Assembly: GCF_001424985.1 (NCBI RefSeq)
Contig: NZ_LMDA01000001.1
Coordinates: 310,001 to 374,000, forward strand
Length of the DNA: 64,000 bases
Direction: 5' to 3'
Source: Rhizobium sp. Root1212
GTDB lineage: Bacteria; Pseudomonadota; Alphaproteobacteria; Rhizobiales; Rhizobiaceae
The translations under genes and the position numbers were made by a program. The notes under the pieces were generated by a model. It searched no databases. It was not told where the DNA came from and worked only from the letters and a program-made list of their open reading frames with translations. This document shows, piece by piece, positions 60,797 through 64,000 of the stretch (positions within the stretch are counted from its first letter, which is position 1; each line of letters starts with the position of its first letter).

Positions 60797-60925
60797 GGTG
60801 ATCTCCTTTGCTTCGTCTTTCTCCCGGCATAGCCGGAAAATCGAGAACTGGGGTGAATAGGTCTATCAAAAAAAGTCATGCCGCCCAATCTGGATCGGCA
60901 AGATGGGCTTGGGTAGGTTGCGCAC

Positions 60926-61474
60926 ATGAACGACAATATGCACCCAACCATGCCGGTCATCCGCATGCTTTCGCCCGCTGATGTCCCTGCCTTCCGCGCC
61001 ATCCGGCTCGAATCGCTGCAGCGCGACCCCGGCGCTTTTGCCAGCACCACGCAGGACTGGCTGGGGATTTCGGACGCCGACTGGCAGCGGCATCTCGTCG
61101 ACAACGCCATCTTCGCCGCCTTCGAGGGCGAGACGCCGGTCGCCATCATGGGCCTGATGCGCCAGCGCGCCAGCAAGATGGCCCATCGCGCCACTGTTAT
61201 CATGGTCTATGTTCGCGCGATCTGGCGCGGCACGGGGCTGGCCGAGGCGCTGCTCGACATGCTGGACCGTCATGCCGCCATCCTCGGTATCCGCCAGTTG
61301 GAGCTTGCCGTCCGGGCCGATAATGCCGGCGCCGTCGGTTTTTATGAAAAGGCCGGCTTTGCCGCGATTGGGCGCGTGCCCGGCGGCTTCCTGCAGGACG
61401 GGCAGGAATTCGACGAAATCCTCATGGCCAGGCGCACCCGCCGGCAACACCCAAACGCAGGAGCCAACCGATGA
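60926..61474 (+). CDS. GNAT family acetyltransferase
   Basis: A 182-residue N-acetyltransferase: [40 protein letters not shown] (acetyl-CoA loop [10 protein letters not shown]), [21 protein letters not shown]. It overlaps the alcohol dehydrogenase gene by 4 bases (ATGA), so the two are coupled. Confidence 0.93.
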   Translation: MNDNMHPTMPVIRMLSPADVPAFRAIRLESLQRDPGAFASTTQDWLGISDADWQRHLVDNAIFAAFEGETPVAIMGLMRQRASKMAHRATVIMVYVRAIWRGTGLAEALLDMLDRHAAILGIRQLELAVRADNAGAVGFYEKAGFAAIGRVPGGFLQDGQEFDEILMARRTRRQHPNAGANR

Positions 61475-62511
61475 AAGCTATGTATTACGAGAGTTTTGGC
61501 GGCACGCCGGACATCCGTACCCTGCCGGACCCGACACCGAACGAAGACGGCGTGGTCATCAAGGTGGAGGCGACGGGTATCTGCCGCAGCGACTGGCACG
61601 GCTGGATGGGCCATGATCCCGACATCAACCTGCCGCACGTGCCCGGTCACGAGCTTGCCGGCATCATCACCGCCACCGGCAAGGGCGTGATGCGCTACAA
61701 GGTCGGCGACCGGGTGACCGTTCCCTTCGTTTCCGGCTGCGGCCGCTGCGGCGAGTGCCATTCCGGCAACGCGCAGGTCTGCCCCAACCAATTCCAGCCG
61801 GGCTTTACCCATTGGGGCTCGTTTGCCGAATATGTGGCGATCGATTACGCCGATCAGAACCTCGTGAGCCTGCCGGAAACCATCGATTTCGCCACGGCCG
61901 CGAGCCTTGGCTGCCGGTTTGCCACCTCGTTCCGCGCCATTGCCGACCAGGGTCGCGTCAAGGGCGGCGAATGGGTGGCGGTGCATGGCTGCGGCGGGGT
62001 GGGTCTCTCCGCGATCATGATCGCCTCGGCGCTCGGGGCCAACGTGATCGCCGTCGATATCTCGGAGACGAAACTTTCCTTCGCCCGCGAGATCGGCGCG
62101 GTCGCGACCATCGATGCGACGGCGACCGGCGATGTGGCCGAAGCCGTGCGCGACCTGACCGGTGGCGGCGCCCATGTGTCGATCGATGCGCTGGGCTCGC
62201 CCGTCACCTGCTTCAACTCGATCAAGAACCTGCGCCGGCGCGGCCGGCATGTGCAGGTGGGCCTGATGCTCGGCGAGCATGCCGCGCCGCAGATCCCGAT
62301 GGCGCAGGTGATCGGCCACGAGCTGGAAATCTACGGCAGCCACGGCATGCAGGCCTGGCGCTACGAAGCGATGCTGGCCATGATCGCATCGGGCAAGCTC
62401 AATCCGCAAAAACTGATCGGCCGGCATGTCTCGCTGGACGAGGCGATCCCTGTGCTGACGACGATGGATACGGCGACCGATCTCGGGATCAGCGTGATTA
62501 CGCGGTTTTGA
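61471..62511 (+). CDS. Zinc-dependent alcohol dehydrogenase
   Basis: A 346-residue medium-chain dehydrogenase. Catalytic zinc ligands are Cys38 in [11 protein letters not shown] and the His in VPGHELAGI; structural zinc cysteines lie in [18 protein letters not shown]. The Rossmann fold has [15 protein letters not shown] and [15 protein letters not shown] (D for NAD preference). Zinc-type alcohol dehydrogenase with unknown substrate. Confidence 0.94.
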   Translation: MKAMYYESFGGTPDIRTLPDPTPNEDGVVIKVEATGICRSDWHGWMGHDPDINLPHVPGHELAGIITATGKGVMRYKVGDRVTVPFVSGCGRCGECHSGNAQVCPNQFQPGFTHWGSFAEYVAIDYADQNLVSLPETIDFATAASLGCRFATSFRAIADQGRVKGGEWVAVHGCGGVGLSAIMIASALGANVIAVDISETKLSFAREIGAVATIDATATGDVAEAVRDLTGGGAHVSIDALGSPVTCFNSIKNLRRRGRHVQVGLMLGEHAAPQIPMAQVIGHELEIYGSHGMQAWRYEAMLAMIASGKLNPQKLIGRHVSLDEAIPVLTTMDTATDLGISVITRF

Positions 62512-62517
62512 GGGCGG

Positions 62518-62548
62518 CCCCCTTCTCCCCACGGGGAGGAGGGGGAGG
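62518..62548. repeat. Class I palindromic repeat, single arm
   Basis: Arm cccttctccccacggggagg, 7 bases after the dehydrogenase stop; no matching second arm was found. Confidence 0.7.
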
Positions 62549-62631
62549 CAACGACACCGTCCCTCAATTTTCCCCCTCCCCGATCCGGCATGGCGCTGGT
62601 AATTTGCCGCGAGGAATCAGGGAGAATGCTC

Positions 62632-63192
62632 ATGGCACTTGCCGCGGAAAAACAGACGGACATGCTCTATGCGCCCGTCCTTGCCGCAAACGCCGCCCAT
62701 CCGCATGGCTGGCCGCTGAGGATCATCGTCGCCTCCCAGACCGAGGCACGCCACAACCGCGCCGACTGGGCGCCGAGCCATCTGATCTCGATCCGCGCCA
62801 CCGGCACGAAGCTGCTGTCGATGATCGACCTGCCGGAGGAGCGTCACCTGCAGCTCCAGTTCGGCGACGTCATGGACCCGGACGAGCCGGATGCCGCGAA
62901 ACTTGCCCATATCGAGGCTGCCTTCGCTTTTATCGATACCCTACCGGCCGATGCGCATCTGCTTGTGCATTGCCTGCGCGGCATCGGCCGCTCGACGGCC
63001 CTGACGCTTGGCATCCTCGGTCGCTACATGGAGCCGGATGAGGCCGCGGCCGCCCTGCATGCGCTGCGGCCGGAAGCCAAGCCGAACCGGCATGTGGTGG
63101 GGCTCTGCGATACCGCGCTCGGGCTGAAGGGCAAGCTTGGTAAACAGGCTTTGCGGTTTCCGGCCAAGGTGTGGAAGCCCGCAAAGGGCTGA
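62632..63192 (+). CDS. Tyrosine phosphatase-like protein
   Basis: A 186-residue protein with a dual-specificity/tyrosine phosphatase P-loop: His113-Cys114 to Arg120 in LLVHCLRGIGRSTALTLGIL. The general-acid Asp could be in the QFGDVMDPDEPDA segment. ATG 62632 (AGGGAG 8 bases upstream) is chosen; upstream ATGs lack a site. Probably cytoplasmic; substrate unknown. Confidence 0.88.
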   Translation: MALAAEKQTDMLYAPVLAANAAHPHGWPLRIIVASQTEARHNRADWAPSHLISIRATGTKLLSMIDLPEERHLQLQFGDVMDPDEPDAAKLAHIEAAFAFIDTLPADAHLLVHCLRGIGRSTALTLGILGRYMEPDEAAAALHALRPEAKPNRHVVGLCDTALGLKGKLGKQALRFPAKVWKPAKG

Positions 63193-63300
63193 GTTTTAGC
63201 AGCGGCCGCCTTTCCCTCTGGCCTTGCCATGTCGGCGGCTCTATCTTGACCCAACGTCTTTGGCGGATCGCGCGATTCCGCATTCATTCCGGAGGGTTCC

Positions 63301-63969
63301 ATGGCGTTTGCCGCCTATGTCTTCGATGCCTATGGCACGCTGTTCGACGTCCACGCCGCCGTGCGCCGGCATGCCGAGGCGATCGGGCCGGACGGACAGG
63401 CGTTTTCGGAATTGTGGCGGGCAAAACAGCTCGAATATTCCTGGATCAGGACGCTGATGGGAGCGCATGCCGATTTCTGGACGCTGACCAAGCAATCGCT
63501 CGATTATGCCTTCCGGCGCTTTCCCTCCGCCGATCCGGCGCTGAAGCCCGCCCTGCTCGACGCCTACTGGCACCTCGATTGCTACCCGGAAGTGCCCTCC
63601 GTGCTGAAGGGCCTGAAGGCCGATGGCGCGCGCATCGCCATTCTTTCCAACGGCACCGAGGCGATGCTGAAATCCGCCGTCGCCAAGGCCGGGCTCGATC
63701 TGGTGATCGACGATATCTTCTCGGTGGAACAAGTGCGCGCCTTCAAGACCGCGCCCGCCGTCTACGACATCGTCACCACCAACTACCGGCTCTATCCCCA
63801 TGTCGTGTCGTTCCAGTCTTCCAACCGCTGGGATATCGCGGGGGCGACGAAATTCGGCTTCCGCACCGTCTGGATCAACCGTGCCGACATGCCGGACGAA
63901 TACGAGGATTTCGGGCCGGCGGTGATCCTGCCCTCGCTCGAAAGCCTGAAACAGCATCAGGACGGCTGA
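63301..63969 (+). CDS. Haloacid dehalogenase type II
   Basis: A 222-residue HAD hydrolase. The nucleophile Asp is in YVFDAYGTLFDV, then RAKQLEYSWIRTLMG, ILSNGT and VSFQSSNRWDIAGATKFGF, all marks of (S)-2-haloacid dehalogenases that cleave C-halogen bonds. The actual substrate may be another acid. Confidence 0.93.
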   Translation: MAFAAYVFDAYGTLFDVHAAVRRHAEAIGPDGQAFSELWRAKQLEYSWIRTLMGAHADFWTLTKQSLDYAFRRFPSADPALKPALLDAYWHLDCYPEVPSVLKGLKADGARIAILSNGTEAMLKSAVAKAGLDLVIDDIFSVEQVRAFKTAPAVYDIVTTNYRLYPHVVSFQSSNRWDIAGATKFGFRTVWINRADMPDEYEDFGPAVILPSLESLKQHQDG

Positions 63970-63973
63970 ACCG

Positions 63974-64000
63974 ATGGCATGGTCGGCGGCGCAATATGTG
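63974..64000 (+). CDS. tam: Probable trans-aconitate 2-methyltransferase, first nine codons
   Basis: The final 27 bases encode MAWSAAQYV, which matches the start of rhizobial trans-aconitate 2-methyltransferases as I remember them (MAWSAQQY...). The gene runs off the right edge. ATG 63974 follows the dehalogenase stop by 4 bases. Confidence 0.4.

Overview
The window looks like a chromosomal stretch from a member of the Rhizobiales, close to Rhizobium, Agrobacterium or Pararhizobium. This rests on uniformly high G+C, a MucR/Ros regulator, the DUF1214/DUF1254, DUF2336, DUF1491, DUF5330, DUF6107 and DUF6456 proteins typical of rhizobia, a complete mrp/pha antiporter operon, and many copies of the short palindromic intergenic repeats (arms like ccttctccccNNggggagaagg) that litter rhizobial genomes. 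No rRNA, tRNA, CRISPR array, insertion sequence or integrase was seen.

Region 1 (1-11930, all minus strand except two tiny genes) is a gene-transfer-agent (GTA) structural cluster in RcGTA order. From right to left it holds a g1-position gene, the large terminase, portal, DUF6107, prohead protease, HK97 capsid, connector, adaptor, gp8, major tail, gp10, tail chaperone, tape measure, gp12 (DUF2460), gp13 (DUF2163) and the start of the gp14 NlpC/P60 peptidase, which runs off the left edge. The packaging end looks damaged: the g1-position gene carries two apparent indels, the terminase has an apparent extra G in a G-run just after the Walker A motif, and gp14 has no usable start codon. Palindromic repeats sit at four gene junctions of the cluster. 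Two tandem, paralogous 40-46 residue genes sit between portal and terminase on the opposite strand.

Region 2 (12.1-29 kb) is ordinary core and envelope/stress genes: MmcQ/YjbR, YcgN, a class A penicillin-binding protein, DUF1214/DUF1254 partners, and a divergent pair (YqjD-like and SH3 proteins) each with a textbook EcfG (general stress sigma) promoter. These are followed by a Sel1-repeat lipoprotein, DUF2336, DUF1491, a sensor histidine kinase overlapping a peptidoglycan-binding membrane protein, DUF5330, SufE, a DnaA-domain-IV-like regulator with DUF6456, and MucR.

Region 3 (29.2-35.3 kb) is the seven-gene mrpABCDEFG cation/proton antiporter operon. Both large subunits, MrpA and MrpD, contain an in-frame copy of the palindromic repeat, so the repeat appears to be translated as a 41-45 residue hydrophilic insert.

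Region 4 (35.4-64 kb) is mixed housekeeping, stress and metabolic genes: hemolysin III family, Sel1/peptidoglycan-binding protein, UspA, VOC proteins, a chemoreceptor, oligopeptidase B, SelO, membrane glucose dehydrogenase, a metal-type MerR, GNATs, DJ-1, HicAB, a c-type cytochrome pair, a LysE exporter with a divergent WYL regulator and a perfect operator palindrome, a phosphoesterase, SodB, an aminotransferase, an alcohol dehydrogenase, a phosphatase, a haloacid dehalogenase and the first codons of a probable tam gene. All functions are inferred from sequence motifs read by eye; no database search was run.
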